DNA of 64,000 nt from Longimicrobiales bacterium (GCA_958295645.1 OY282361.1:1826501-1890500), one strand, 5' to 3'. Shown: positions 42,758-51,277, numbered from the stretch's first letter. Notes: generated by a model not told the origin, from the sequence alone. A program made the numbers and translations.

Positions 42758-44299
42758 ATGGCGGCGGAGAAATGGTCCCCCAGCGGGGGCGGACGGATCG
42801 GGCTCTGGCTCGGCGTCGCGGCCTTCGTGGCGCTGATGGTCTTTCCAGTCGCGCCGGCCAACCTGCCCGCGAGCCGCATGGCGGCCGTCGCCGCGCTGAT
42901 GGCGCTCTGGTGGGTGACGGACGCCATCCCCCTGTTCGCCACCGCGCTCATGCCGCTGGTCCTGTACCCGCTCCTGGGAATCATGTCCGGGCACGACGTC
43001 GCGCCGATCTACTTCAACCACACGATCCTGCTGTTCTTGGGCGGCTTCATGATCGCGCTCACGATGGAGAAGTGGAATCTGCACCGGCGAATCGCGCTCT
43101 CCATCATCCACGTGGTGGGCGGCGGCCCGGCGCGCATCGTACTGGGCTTCATGATCGCCTCCGCGTTCCTCTCGATGTGGATCTCGAACACGGCGACGGC
43201 GGTGATGATGGTGCCCATCGGCTTGGCCATCGCCCTGCGAGTGGAAGACGAGGCGGGCCCAAAGGCGGCGCGGCCCTTCTCGGTGGGGCTCATGCTCGGC
43301 ATCGCCTACGGGGCGTCGGCGGGGGGACTCACCACGCTCGTGGGGACGCCTCCGAACTTGGCGTTCGAGCGCATCTTCGGGATTCTGTTTCCCGGCGCGC
43401 CCGGCATCGGACTCGGCCAGTGGATGGTGGTGGGCCTGCCCGTGGGGATCGTGTTGCTCGCCGTCGCCTGGCTGCTGATCACGCACGTGCTGTTTCGCGT
43501 GCCTGCGGGCGTGACCGTGGACCGGCGCGTCGTGGTGGAGGAGCGCAGTCGCATCGGGAAGATGGCGTACGAGGAGAAGGTGGTGTCCGCCGTGTTCGCC
43601 GCCACGGTGGCGCTGTGGGTCCTGCGCACCGACCTCAAGCTGCCGTTCGGGACCATTCCCGGATGGTCGGGGCTGCTGCCGTTCGGGGGCCTGATCGACG
43701 ACGGCACCATCGCCATCGCCATGGCGAGCATCCTCTTCTTCGTCCCCGCCCGAAACCGGGAGAGCGGCGCGGCCCGTGTCATGGGACCCGACGTCGTGCC
43801 GCGGCTGCCCTGGCACATCGTGCTGCTCTTCGGCGGCGGCTTCGCGCTCGCCGCGGGCTTTCAGCAGACCGGTCTGGCCCAGATGATCGGCGGCCAGTTC
43901 ACCGCCCTGGGCGGCGTGCCTCCGTTCCTGCTGATCCTTCTGGTGTGCGCCACGATCAACTTCCTCACCGAACTCACCAGCAACACGGCCACGACCGAGA
44001 TGATTCTGCCCATCCTGGCCTCGGTGGCCGTCGCGACCGGCACGCATCCGCTTCTGCTGATGATCCCCGCGACCCTGTCGGCCTCCTGCGCCTTCATGAT
44101 GCCCGTGGCCACGCCTCCCAACGCCATCGTCTTCGGCACCGAGCGCATCAAAGTCGGCGACATGGCGCGGACCGGCATTCTGCTGAACTTGGTGGGCGTG
44201 CTGGTGGTGGCGACGGTGGTCTACACGCTCGGACTCACCGTGTTCGACATCGACCCCGGGACGCTGCCCGGCTGGGCGGAGACGATGGCGCAACCCTGA
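42758..44299 (+). CDS. DASS (SLC13) family sodium:anion symporter
   Basis: The 513-residue protein starts at ATG 42758 and has about 11-13 hydrophobic helices. Two copies of the SNT signature of this family are seen, WISNTATAVMMVPIG and ELTSNTATTEMILPIL. AYGASAGGLTTLVGTPPNL and FMMPVATPPNAIVFGT are the matching substrate-loop repeats. DASS proteins import dicarboxylates, citrate or sulfate with sodium. The insertion between the two halves (residues about 260-300) is hydrophilic and cytoplasmic. The gene is divergent from the GH2-like operon; a link to glucan use is not evident. Confidence 0.9.
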   Translation: MAAEKWSPSGGGRIGLWLGVAAFVALMVFPVAPANLPASRMAAVAALMALWWVTDAIPLFATALMPLVLYPLLGIMSGHDVAPIYFNHTILLFLGGFMIALTMEKWNLHRRIALSIIHVVGGGPARIVLGFMIASAFLSMWISNTATAVMMVPIGLAIALRVEDEAGPKAARPFSVGLMLGIAYGASAGGLTTLVGTPPNLAFERIFGILFPGAPGIGLGQWMVVGLPVGIVLLAVAWLLITHVLFRVPAGVTVDRRVVVEERSRIGKMAYEEKVVSAVFAATVALWVLRTDLKLPFGTIPGWSGLLPFGGLIDDGTIAIAMASILFFVPARNRESGAARVMGPDVVPRLPWHIVLLFGGGFALAAGFQQTGLAQMIGGQFTALGGVPPFLLILLVCATINFLTELTSNTATTEMILPILASVAVATGTHPLLLMIPATLSASCAFMMPVATPPNAIVFGTERIKVGDMARTGILLNLVGVLVVATVVYTLGLTVFDIDPGTLPGWAETMAQP

Positions 44300-44311
44300 C
44301 CGGGCGAGGGT

Positions 44312-44403
44312 GCGCCTGCGCTCGGGCGGGTCCGACCAGGTCTTCGCGAGTCGTCCTTCCGGCGCTCCGGGTTCGCCTCGCCTGCGCCCGAGTCGGTCCG
44401 ACG
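44312..44403. repeat. Imperfect 25-bp direct repeat between convergent genes
   Basis: GCGCCTGCGCTCGGGCGGG followed by TCCGACC at 44312-44337 recurs as CGCCTGCGCCCGAGTCGG followed by TCCGAC at 44379-44403, with about four mismatches. It occupies most of the intergenic space between the DASS and Clp N-domain genes. Function unknown. Confidence 0.5.
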
Positions 44404-44404
44404 G

Positions 44405-44836
44405 CTACTCGTCCGTCGCCGGCTTCGGCGCCAACTCGCGTTCGAGGCGTTCTTCGTCCAGGCCCCATTCGGCCAGGACGCGTTGCGATTCGGGGTCTCC
44501 GGCGCGGGCCACGCCGAGCAGAAGGTGGACGCCGGTCGTGGCCGAGCTGTCGCCGCCGGCTGCGCTGACCTCCACGGCGGCGGCCAGCGCCTCGTGGGAA
44601 GCCGGCGAGAACGGGATGTGATTCTCGTGCGTGACCGGCAGATCGCAGAAGCCGGCCGGCAAGTCGTCCAGGTCGAGGTTCAGGCGCCGGACGGTCTCGG
44701 TGAGGGACGGGTCGCGCTGGGAGGCCACGCCCGCGAGCAGATGACGGGGCTCCACCATGGCGGCGTCGTCCCTGGCGGCAGCGGCGGCGGCGCGGTTCAG
44801 GGCGTGGACGGCGTCTTCGGCCAAGTTGACGCTCAT
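44405..44836 (-). CDS. Stand-alone Clp repeat (N) domain protein
   Basis: The 143-residue protein starts at ATG 44836. It consists only of the double Clp_N four-helix repeat: AVHALNRAAAAAARDDAAMV, EPRHLLAGVASQRD, HIPFSPASHEALAAA and TTGVHLLLGVARAGDPESQ. The last resembles the GTEHLLLGL signature of ClpA/ClpC N-domains. No AAA module is present. Such single-domain proteins are thought to bind adaptor or substrate partners of Clp. It lies 36 bases downstream of the DinB gene on the same strand. Confidence 0.75.
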   Translation of the reverse strand: MSVNLAEDAVHALNRAAAAAARDDAAMVEPRHLLAGVASQRDPSLTETVRRLNLDLDDLPAGFCDLPVTHENHIPFSPASHEALAAAVEVSAAGGDSSATTGVHLLLGVARAGDPESQRVLAEWGLDEERLERELAPKPATDE

Positions 44837-44872
44837 GGGTCTACAGGTGGCGGGGGCGGCTCGGCAACGGTT

Positions 44873-45358
44873 CTAGGCATAGGGCATCGGCGGCTCCTTC
44901 TGCAGGAGCCGGGCGTAGACGGCCAGCGAGCCGCGGTGGTGGGCGGTGTGGTCCACGACGGCGTTGACCACGGCGGCGCGAGGGGCGCCACCCATGATGC
45001 GCGCGTCGGGGATGGGGGCCGCGAGGCCGTCTGCCGAGGCGGACTCGACCGTCGCGACCGCGGCGTCGTAGGCGCGGTCGAACCACTCGGTCGCGGCGGC
45101 CAGCGACGTGACTGCGCGCGCGGCCGCGAGGTGCGACTCGAAGTCCATGTTCCAACCCTTCCCGAAGGCGCCCTCGACGAACCAGTCCACCGAATCGGCG
45201 GTGTGGGCCACCTGCGCCGCGACCGTGAAGAGACCCGGGCCGGGCGCGAATCCGGAGTCCTCCTCCGAGAAGGCGGACATCGTAGTCTTGAAGTACTTGC
45301 GGGACGTCTCGAGCTGGGAGACGAGCGCGGAGGCGGTTGGCACGGCTTCGGTATCCAT
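44873..45358 (-). CDS. DinB family protein (putative metal-dependent hydrolase)
   Basis: The 161-residue protein starts at ATG 45358. It is a four-helix bundle with the DinB histidines: QVAHTADSVDWFVEGAF (first His) and VVDHTAHHRGSLAVYARLL near the C-terminus, giving the usual three-His metal site. DinB-like proteins have diverse thiol-transferase and hydrolase roles and are often stress-linked; the exact reaction is unknown. It is divergent from the UPF0047-like gene. Confidence 0.8.
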   Translation of the reverse strand: MDTEAVPTASALVSQLETSRKYFKTTMSAFSEEDSGFAPGPGLFTVAAQVAHTADSVDWFVEGAFGKGWNMDFESHLAAARAVTSLAAATEWFDRAYDAAVATVESASADGLAAPIPDARIMGGAPRAAVVNAVVDHTAHHRGSLAVYARLLQKEPPMPYA

Positions 45359-45454
45359 GTGCGGAAGGGCTTCCTGGTTCCGGCGGGTTGCTCGCTCTTG
45401 GCGGGCTGCTGCTTTCCCGGCGGAGATTGGTCGGCTATAACTTAAATGAGGTTG

Positions 45455-45540
45455 CGGGGCCTCGAGAGGGAACGTGCGGGGCCTCGGAAGCAAGATGTCG
45501 GCCTCGGAGCAAGACGCCGACCTCGGAGCAAGACGCCGGG
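45455..45540. repeat. Short tandem repeat of about 20 bp upstream of the UPF0047-like gene
   Basis: Units GCCTCGGAAGCAAGATGTCG (45481), GCCTCGGAGCAAGACGCCGA (45501) and CCTCGGAGCAAGACGCCGGG (45521) are near-identical, and a weaker GCGGGGCCTCG unit precedes them at 45455 and 45476. The block lies in the 217-base divergent spacer between the DinB and UPF0047-like genes. Confidence 0.65.
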
Positions 45541-45575
45541 TCTTGTAGGAGACCGCCGAAACTGGGAGGATCGCC

Positions 45576-46673
45576 TTGGTCGTCGCCGACACAGCCGGAT
45601 CGCCTGCGGACGGACGCTTCCAGGCGGAGGTGCGGATCGAGCCGTCGGCGCGCGTCGAGATCATCGACATGCAGGAGCAGTTGGCGCGCGAGTTCGGCGA
45701 CGACTTCACCAAGCATCCGAAGGCGCTCTACGTCTCGCACCACACGACGGCCGGCTACCTCGATCAGCGCTTGGCGGCCCGGCTCAAGTACGACGGCGAG
45801 AACGTGCGCGACTTCCTGCGGGTCTTCCACACGCTTTTTCCGCCCGACGCCGGCTACGTCCACGACGAGATGCACCTGCGCCGCGAGCTGTCGGACGAGC
45901 AGCGCGCCACCGAGCCCAAGAACGCCGACTCGCACCTGACCTTCATGGGCGCCGGCCTGAAGAGCTGCGCCTCCTACGACCAGCGGGACGGCCATCCGGT
46001 GTGGTTCGTCGAACTCGACGGCGTGCACGACGCGGGGAAGCGGCGGCGGCGAACCACCGTGGTCGGCTACGGCGGCGAAGAGGAAGTTGCGCGCACCCAG
46101 ATCGAAGTGGAGGTGCCGTCTCACGCCATCGACGCCAGCAACCTGCGCGACCCCGAGCACGGTTTCATGGACCGGCTTCTGGCGCTGGCCCGCGAGCACG
46201 GAGTCTCGTTCGGGCGGTTCGACGTGTCGCTGGCCCCCGCCGAGCGCAACGCGGGCCTCACGGTCAACGAATACGAGACGCTGCTCATGAGCCACGACCT
46301 GCGCGAAGTGCTGGCCGACCCCTTCCGCTTCGTCGCCGAGAAGAGCAAGGCCGCGCTGATGGACCCCCGCTCGATCCCCGCGAAGACCGTCAACTACGCC
46401 CAGTACGACGCCGTCCAGCTGCTCAACAAGCTGCTCGACCGAATGGGCGTGCGACAGTCCGTCGTGGAGCGCATCGTCAACCGGGCGCTGGCTCTCCCCG
46501 TCTCGCACTTCCTGCGCATGAAGCGCGGCATCAGCCTGCCCGTGCTGGACCTGGGCGGCCACGGCGAGGGAGACATCCCCCGCGGGACGTACCAGAGTCC
46601 GATCCTGGTGCAATGGAAGGGTTCCAAGCGGCGGACGCGGGTGCTGGAGGTACGGCTTTATCGGTTTGTGTAG
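45576..46673 (+). CDS. UPF0047/YjbQ-like protein, long form
   Basis: The 365-residue protein starts at TTG 45576, seven bases after GGGAGG. The first 160 residues follow the YjbQ/UPF0047 course: VRIEPSARVEIIDMQEQL, ALYVSHHTTAGYLDQRLA, FPPDAGYVHDEMHLRRE, NADSHLTFMGAGLKSCASYD and HPVWFVELDGV, with conserved histidines on the expected strands. YjbQ proteins have weak thiamin-phosphate synthase-like activity and unknown true role. The remaining 200 residues (VVGYGGEEEVARTQIEVEVP, SFGRFDVSLAPAERNAGLTV) are an extension that I cannot name, so the total is over twice the usual 140 residues. Confidence 0.7.
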   Translation: MVVADTAGSPADGRFQAEVRIEPSARVEIIDMQEQLAREFGDDFTKHPKALYVSHHTTAGYLDQRLAARLKYDGENVRDFLRVFHTLFPPDAGYVHDEMHLRRELSDEQRATEPKNADSHLTFMGAGLKSCASYDQRDGHPVWFVELDGVHDAGKRRRRTTVVGYGGEEEVARTQIEVEVPSHAIDASNLRDPEHGFMDRLLALAREHGVSFGRFDVSLAPAERNAGLTVNEYETLLMSHDLREVLADPFRFVAEKSKAALMDPRSIPAKTVNYAQYDAVQLLNKLLDRMGVRQSVVERIVNRALALPVSHFLRMKRGISLPVLDLGGHGEGDIPRGTYQSPILVQWKGSKRRTRVLEVRLYRFV

Positions 46674-46780
46674 GGGGGCAGCAGCAGGGCGCCGACGTCA
46701 AACTGGGCTGCGCAAGGGTCAGCTCGCCGCCACGGAATGCCGTCCTTGAGCCGGACGACGGCTGTCCGGGGCTTGGGCCT

Positions 46781-47431
46781 TCATGAAAGGGCTCTCTCTC
46801 GAGGAAACCAGCTTTGTAGAGTGGCGACGAGTTCCTCGAACGACGGATCCCGGCAGTTGTCCAGATCTGCCGACTGCGCGAGCTTGCCAAACATACGTCC
46901 AGAAATCCGTCGATAACGACGTGCCGGTGCGTTCCAGTTCGCTTGCCTCATGGCCTCTTTCGGATCACGTGGCTTTGCATCGTCCTGGTGCCACAGGCCC
47001 CGACTGGCCAACCAACGCCGAAGCCCCTTGCCGTCGGCCCATCCCAGCAATTCTGATAGGCTAGCGAGATCGCCCCAAATCCAGGCTTCCAGTTCCGGCT
47101 TAATCACAATGACCTTTGCGCGATCGCTCCAACCACTTCGTGCGAGTTTTTCTTCAAGGTGCATCTGAAGATCCTCTCGATTGTCATTGCTGCCGCATCC
47201 ATCGTGATCAAAGACAACTAGGCATCGCCAATACCGATCCAAAAACGGTCTGAGGTAATGAACCGCATGTGCGCGACACCCGGGGTCCCTGCCAACGTGC
47301 CTATCAACGTCAAATTCAAATATGCTAGTCCGAAGTTCAGGGTGACGACGACACAACGACTCCATGGTTCGTTGGATGTGTTCGTCTGCCACCAAGACGA
47401 AGAGGTCTTTCTTGCGATTCGATTCGATCAT
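46781..47431 (-). CDS. TOPRIM-like protein of an ATPase-nuclease defence module
   Basis: The 216-residue protein starts at ATG 47431, overlapping the ATPase stop as ATGA. Acidic motifs suggest a TOPRIM-like fold: FVLVADEHIQRTMESL near the N-terminus (Glu17) and RCLVVFDHDGCGSND near residue 75 (Asp-x-Asp). KVIVIKPELEAWIWGD follows. The layout resembles RloB/AriB and MADS-type partners of ABC ATPases, which act as nucleases or effectors in anti-phage systems. GC is lower than in neighbours. Assignment to a named system is uncertain. Confidence 0.65.
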   Translation of the reverse strand: MIESNRKKDLFVLVADEHIQRTMESLCRRHPELRTSIFEFDVDRHVGRDPGCRAHAVHYLRPFLDRYWRCLVVFDHDGCGSNDNREDLQMHLEEKLARSGWSDRAKVIVIKPELEAWIWGDLASLSELLGWADGKGLRRWLASRGLWHQDDAKPRDPKEAMRQANWNAPARRYRRISGRMFGKLAQSADLDNCRDPSFEELVATLQSWFPRERALS

Positions 47432-48717
47432 TCGATGATTCCCTGGCCAAACAACACATTGATGTCGGCCGACTCTTGCCAACCAGCCAGGAATGGATGA
47501 CAGTCGCCTCGAACAATGTCCGCCTGCCCATCGCCCGTCTTCGCAAAGCACAGCACTTCTCTAGGAGATGCCATGGCCAGAAAAGCTGGCGAGTGAGTGG
47601 CTATCAATATTTGTGAGCCAAGAGCAGATGACGCAGAATCGTAGATTGGCTCTAGCGCTAATGGATGTACGCCGTTCTCCGGCTCTTCAAGAAGCACGAT
47701 CTTGTCTTCCGAGGCTAGGTATGCAACCAACATCGTTGCCAAGAAACGCAGTGTGCCATCGGAAACCATCCATGACGGCACTTCGACTCCCGTGCTGTAC
47801 TTCAGCATCAAGTAGCGCGTGAGATCTTCTGGTCGCTCGACAATGCGAATATCAACGAGATCGTCAAGTACAGTGCGAACATGTTGCAACCATTGATCAT
47901 ACACGTCTGAGTCGGTTTCCTGTACATGTTTGATAAGCCAAGGAAGCTTGGCACCGCCTCTTGACAGGAATTCGCTGGTCGATCTTGCGGTACTGGGTTG
48001 ACGCATCTTAACACTCTCGAGAAACACAGGGTTGACGTGTCCAGAAAGCAAAGAGAACACGTACATGGACACCGGAAATCTAGACTTGTCAAGGAATCGA
48101 AGATGAGATACTAGCGGATCTATCAGAAGTTGGCCAGATATCTCACGGAGAGGCGTCTCTCCGTGCATCGTTCCCGGCTCTTGATCTTCGGCAGCAACTT
48201 TGAGTCGATGCCCGCGACCGCTCTCCAGCACAACCAGCGCATTCTCGCGCTGACCCTCGGTCAAGATCGTCCTGGGCGGCCGTGCCGGCTCGGGAAACGA
48301 CTTTCGCGAGGTCTGCGACAAAGCTGGTGTGGGACAGCCAGCGATCAGTGTTCCCCGTTCACAATGGATATGCGGAAGATCGTCGATCTCTCGAACTGCG
48401 ATCTCGTAGCGATACGTGTGGAAACCGCACTCGGCGGGCAACCGGTCACGCAAGTTCAGAGGGATATGGAAATCGAGCGCAAGCTGGAAGCCCAAACCCT
48501 CACGTGGCCTGTTCCACACTAGATCCTGAAAGTTGTAGGTCCGGTTCGCGACCGCCTTTTCCAACCCGTCCCGGACGAAGTCGCCCAGGAACGACACCAC
48601 GTCGAAGAGCGTGCTCTTCCCGCTGGCGTTGCGGCCGATGAGGACGTGGAAGCGGTCGAGAGCCACGTCCACGTAACGGAGACAACGGTAGTTGAGGGCT
48701 CGGATGCGAGTGATCAT
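47428..48717 (-). CDS. AAA15/21 ABC-type ATPase (RloA-like) of a two-gene defence module
   Basis: The 429-residue protein starts MITRIRALNYRCLRYVDVAL and has Walker A LIGRNASGKSTLFD at residues 27-40. VSDGTLRFLATMLVAYL stands for the signature region. Walker B/D-loop is KIVLLEEPENGVHPLAL, and the H-motif is ILIATHSPAFLAMASP. This is the OLD/RloA-type single-chain ABC ATPase fold, with a middle coiled region. The downstream gene is coupled by a 4-bp overlap. ATPase plus TOPRIM pairs detect phage and trigger an effector (PARIS, RloAB and related). AT-rich codons mark likely transfer. Confidence 0.8.
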   Translation of the reverse strand: MITRIRALNYRCLRYVDVALDRFHVLIGRNASGKSTLFDVVSFLGDFVRDGLEKAVANRTYNFQDLVWNRPREGLGFQLALDFHIPLNLRDRLPAECGFHTYRYEIAVREIDDLPHIHCERGTLIAGCPTPALSQTSRKSFPEPARPPRTILTEGQRENALVVLESGRGHRLKVAAEDQEPGTMHGETPLREISGQLLIDPLVSHLRFLDKSRFPVSMYVFSLLSGHVNPVFLESVKMRQPSTARSTSEFLSRGGAKLPWLIKHVQETDSDVYDQWLQHVRTVLDDLVDIRIVERPEDLTRYLMLKYSTGVEVPSWMVSDGTLRFLATMLVAYLASEDKIVLLEEPENGVHPLALEPIYDSASSALGSQILIATHSPAFLAMASPREVLCFAKTGDGQADIVRGDCHPFLAGWQESADINVLFGQGIIE

Positions 48718-48819
48718 TGGCGAGTGTCGACGGGAATGAGACTACAGCACGGCGGGTTGGTACACGCTGGAGGTTGCGGGGGCATGAGATAGATGGGTCG
48801 CGAGACCGGTTTCGAGTAG

Positions 48820-48836
48820 GATAACCACTGATTATC
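48820..48836. promoter_or_regulatory. Imperfect palindrome upstream of the ATPase-TOPRIM module
   Basis: GATAACCACTGATTATC has 5-base perfect arms (GATAA and TTATC). It sits about 100 bases upstream of the ATPase start, next to an AT-rich CATAATAGAG stretch that contains a possible minus-strand -10. It could be an operator, but one weak palindrome in 175 bases is little evidence. Confidence 0.25.
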
Positions 48837-48893
48837 GAATCATAATAGAGCCGCCCCAAATCCCGAAAAGGAATGCTCGGCGATTCCCCCGGT

Positions 48894-49670
48894 TCAGACC
48901 AGCGACTTCCCCTGTGCGCCGTCCACGGCGATGCAGGCCCCGGTGATCAGACTGGCCCGCTCCGACGCGAGGAAGGCCACGACGTCCCCCACTTCGCGGG
49001 CCCGGCCGAACCGGCCGAGGGGCAGGTTGACCGCCACGAACGCCTTCATCCCCTCGGGATCCGCCTTCACCCTCTTGTCCCAGCTGCCGCCTTCGAAGCG
49101 GATGGAGCCGGGCGCAACGCAGTTGACGCGGATGCCTTCGGGGGCAAGCTCCAGCGCCATGATGCCGGCGGCGGAAATCAGCGCCGACTTGGTGGCGTTG
49201 TAGATCGACAGGCCCGGGCCGCCCTTCTCCCGCCCGAAGACCGACGACACGAACACGATGGAGCCGCCCCCGGCTTCGCGCATCAGCGGCACGGCCGCCC
49301 GGCAAGCCCGCAATCCCGACAGCACGTTGAGCTGGATCACGTCGAGCCAATCTTCGTCCGTGGTCTCCTCGAACCGGCCTCGCCGGTTGCCGCCCACGTT
49401 GTTGACCAGCACGTGGAGCGCTCCGAAGCGTTCGGCGGCGGCCTCGACGAACGTCGTTGCGCCCGATGGACTCGCGACGTCCACCGGCACGGCCACCACC
49501 TCGGCTCCGGCATTTCGAAGGGATTCCGCGGCGACTTCGAGCCCGGCGGCATCGCGGGCGCACACGGCCAACTTCGCGCCCTCCTCGGCCAACGAACGCG
49601 CGATGGCGAACCCCAGCCCGCGGCTGGCCCCGGTCACCGCGGCAACTTTGCCTGCGAGCTTCAGGTCCAT
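48894..49670 (-). CDS. Short-chain dehydrogenase/reductase (SDR)
   Basis: The 258-residue protein starts at ATG 49670; longer in-frame extension is not protein-like. It has TGASRGLGFAIARSL (cofactor-binding TGxxxGxG), VLVNNVGG (NNxG), the catalytic triad SS and YNATKSALISA (Ser, Tyr, Lys) and VNCVAPGSI. These features make it a classical SDR, probably NADP-linked given Arg after the glycine motif. Substrate unknown. It lies 46 bases downstream of the XRE/ImmA gene. Confidence 0.9.
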   Translation of the reverse strand: MDLKLAGKVAAVTGASRGLGFAIARSLAEEGAKLAVCARDAAGLEVAAESLRNAGAEVVAVPVDVASPSGATTFVEAAAERFGALHVLVNNVGGNRRGRFEETTDEDWLDVIQLNVLSGLRACRAAVPLMREAGGGSIVFVSSVFGREKGGPGLSIYNATKSALISAAGIMALELAPEGIRVNCVAPGSIRFEGGSWDKRVKADPEGMKAFVAVNLPLGRFGRAREVGDVVAFLASERASLITGACIAVDGAQGKSLV

Positions 49671-49716
49671 GAACTTGCCCGCACTATGCCTGGAGCCCGA
49701 CGGGGCCATTGGGAAG

Positions 49717-50817
49717 TCATGACCGGCCCCGTTCGTCGGACCAGCGCAACTTCGTCTTGAGCGAGTTGAGGTTGCTATTCCAAGGCACCCGTTTTTCATG
49801 CTGGAGTCTCCCGACCACAATGCCAGGCGGTATGCCTTGGTCGTCCGCAAAGCGACGGACTGCGTCGCACCCAAGATCTTCCTGACCGACGAACTGCCGC
49901 CACATGGGTTGCGGGATCAGGAAGTTGGCGGCCCACCGGTTTGCCTCGTCTTCCATGGCATCATCGCTCCCGCGTGGCTCGTCGATGAAGACTCTCCGCT
50001 TGCCATGAAGGAGGATGTGGGCGGCCTCATGAAACATGCTGAACCAGAGTTGGTCATCCGTCTTGTGGCGCGCCGTAAGGGCAATGACAGGATTGCGGGC
50101 CGATGGCCACCATGCCGCACCACTCAGCCGCATGCCGGAAAACGGCTTGACAACGGCCAACGCAACACCGGCAGAATTGCAGAGCGCCTGTGACTTTGGC
50201 AGGGCTCCGGGCGACCATGTCCGGGTAAGCTGACGGATGCCCATCAATGACTCGTAGAACGCCTTCTTGTCGTATTCCGCACATTCTTGCTTGGCAGCAC
50301 GAACCTCGACCGTCCTATGCCAAACGGCGAACGCATCCCGGTTGCTTTCGAAGCTCGGCGAATGGCGGTACGCGACAGCCACCTTGCCATAGCGGTCCTT
50401 CCAAGCCGATACCGATGCCACGCCAAAAAAGGAAAGCAACTCGGATACGCTGCCCTTGCCGGTGGTTACGGCAATGAGCCGCCGTTTCCCCATTTCCTTC
50501 ACCGGGAAGCGTCGTACCCAGGCCACGCTGTCCTGGATTCGCTCGTCGTCCGCCAACCTCGTGCGATGAAGCCGGTAGTCGGATTCCATGCCAAGCCATA
50601 TGTGGGCGCCGACAGCGAGCACGCGTTCCAGCTGCAGGGCGGTTTCGGGCTCGAGCGAAGCTTTTCCGGCGATGATGTCGCTGATCAGTTTCGGGGACCG
50701 CCCACAGCGACGCGCGAGTTCTGCCTGAGAAAGCCCGTGCGCCGCTAGACGTTCGGCCAGTACCGATCCGGGCGCGACGGCGTAGTCGGGCCGGTAGCCA
50801 TAAGTCGCTGTGGTCAT
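49717..50817 (-). CDS. XRE-family regulator fused to ImmA/IrrE peptidase (HigA-like antitoxin)
   Basis: The 366-residue protein starts at ATG 50817. Residues about 20-75 are a Cro/C1 helix-turn-helix (LAERLAAHGLSQAELARRCG, then SPKLISDIIAGKASLEPETA). The C-terminal half has the ImmA/IrrE zinc-peptidase motif FHEAAHILLHGKRR, with ANRWAANFLIP as the downstream conserved block. This fusion is typical of large HigA-like antitoxins paired with RelE/HigB toxins. The toxin gene is just upstream. Binding to the inverted repeat at 51204 and auto-repression are inferred. It could alternatively be a free-standing regulator that cleaves a partner. Confidence 0.85.
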   Translation of the reverse strand: MTTATYGYRPDYAVAPGSVLAERLAAHGLSQAELARRCGRSPKLISDIIAGKASLEPETALQLERVLAVGAHIWLGMESDYRLHRTRLADDERIQDSVAWVRRFPVKEMGKRRLIAVTTGKGSVSELLSFFGVASVSAWKDRYGKVAVAYRHSPSFESNRDAFAVWHRTVEVRAAKQECAEYDKKAFYESLMGIRQLTRTWSPGALPKSQALCNSAGVALAVVKPFSGMRLSGAAWWPSARNPVIALTARHKTDDQLWFSMFHEAAHILLHGKRRVFIDEPRGSDDAMEDEANRWAANFLIPQPMWRQFVGQEDLGCDAVRRFADDQGIPPGIVVGRLQHEKRVPWNSNLNSLKTKLRWSDERGRS

Positions 50818-50854
50818 GGTTCGGTTTCCTCCGAGTCCGGTCGGCTTCGCATCC

Positions 50855-51193
50855 CTACTTGTGGTAGTCGACTACTTTGACCACCGTCACCGCAACGACC
50901 CGATCCGTGTCGATCCCGCCGTCGGGCCGAAGGTGAGGCGGATCGCGATTAGGCTTGAAGATCAATCGCTTTGGATGGACGAGGTCTACGGCGTACTGGC
51001 CGATTCGGTCTCCTTTGAGTTGGTGTCTCCTCTCTGGCTTGGCAACGGGCACGTCCGACAGCGTCTTCGCGTTCTTCAGGACGGCAAGGCGGTTCATGAT
51101 GACGGTCGCCATGCGGTCTCCGTATTTCCGCTTTAGCCGCTGTTCCGAGTTGAAAAGCTTTGCGAGCGAGCGCCTTGCGAATCCGATGTCCAC
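50855..51193 (-). CDS. RelE/HigB-like toxin
   Basis: The 112-residue protein starts at GTG 51193 (VDIGFARRSLAKLF). A longer frame to 51235 would read through the inverted repeat. KLFNSEQRLKRKYGDRMATV and IMNRLAVLKNAKTLSDVPV are helical, followed by strand-like RRHQLKGDRIGQYAVDLV and RLIFKPN. This is the HigB/RelE killer course, a ribosome-dependent mRNA interferase family. Toxin-first order and 37-base spacing to the antitoxin fit higBA-type loci. Confidence 0.75.
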   Translation of the reverse strand: MDIGFARRSLAKLFNSEQRLKRKYGDRMATVIMNRLAVLKNAKTLSDVPVAKPERRHQLKGDRIGQYAVDLVHPKRLIFKPNRDPPHLRPDGGIDTDRVVAVTVVKVVDYHK

Positions 51194-51203
51194 GAGTCCC
51201 GTC

Positions 51204-51232
51204 GTTATCGTTACCTGTTGGGTAACGATAAC
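51204..51232. promoter_or_regulatory. Perfect inverted repeat, probable operator of the toxin-antitoxin pair
   Basis: Arms GTTATCGTTACC and GGTAACGATAAC are perfect 12-base reverse complements with a 5-base centre (TGTTG). It ends 11 bases upstream of the toxin GTG. Such a site next to the first gene is the normal place where the HTH antitoxin represses its own promoter. It is AT-richer than surrounding DNA. Confidence 0.8.
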
Positions 51233-51277
51233 CACCCATTCGCCCCGCGTCCATCCCCGGCCTACCGGTACCGCACC

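Noticed and set aside
39315-42836. Plus-strand open frame of over 1100 codons opposite the GH2-like gene
   Set aside because: Val/Gly/His-rich mirror of the real minus-strand gene; no start signal or motifs.
45455-45540. Small CRISPR array
   Set aside because: Repeat units are directly adjacent without unique spacers, and no cas genes are present.
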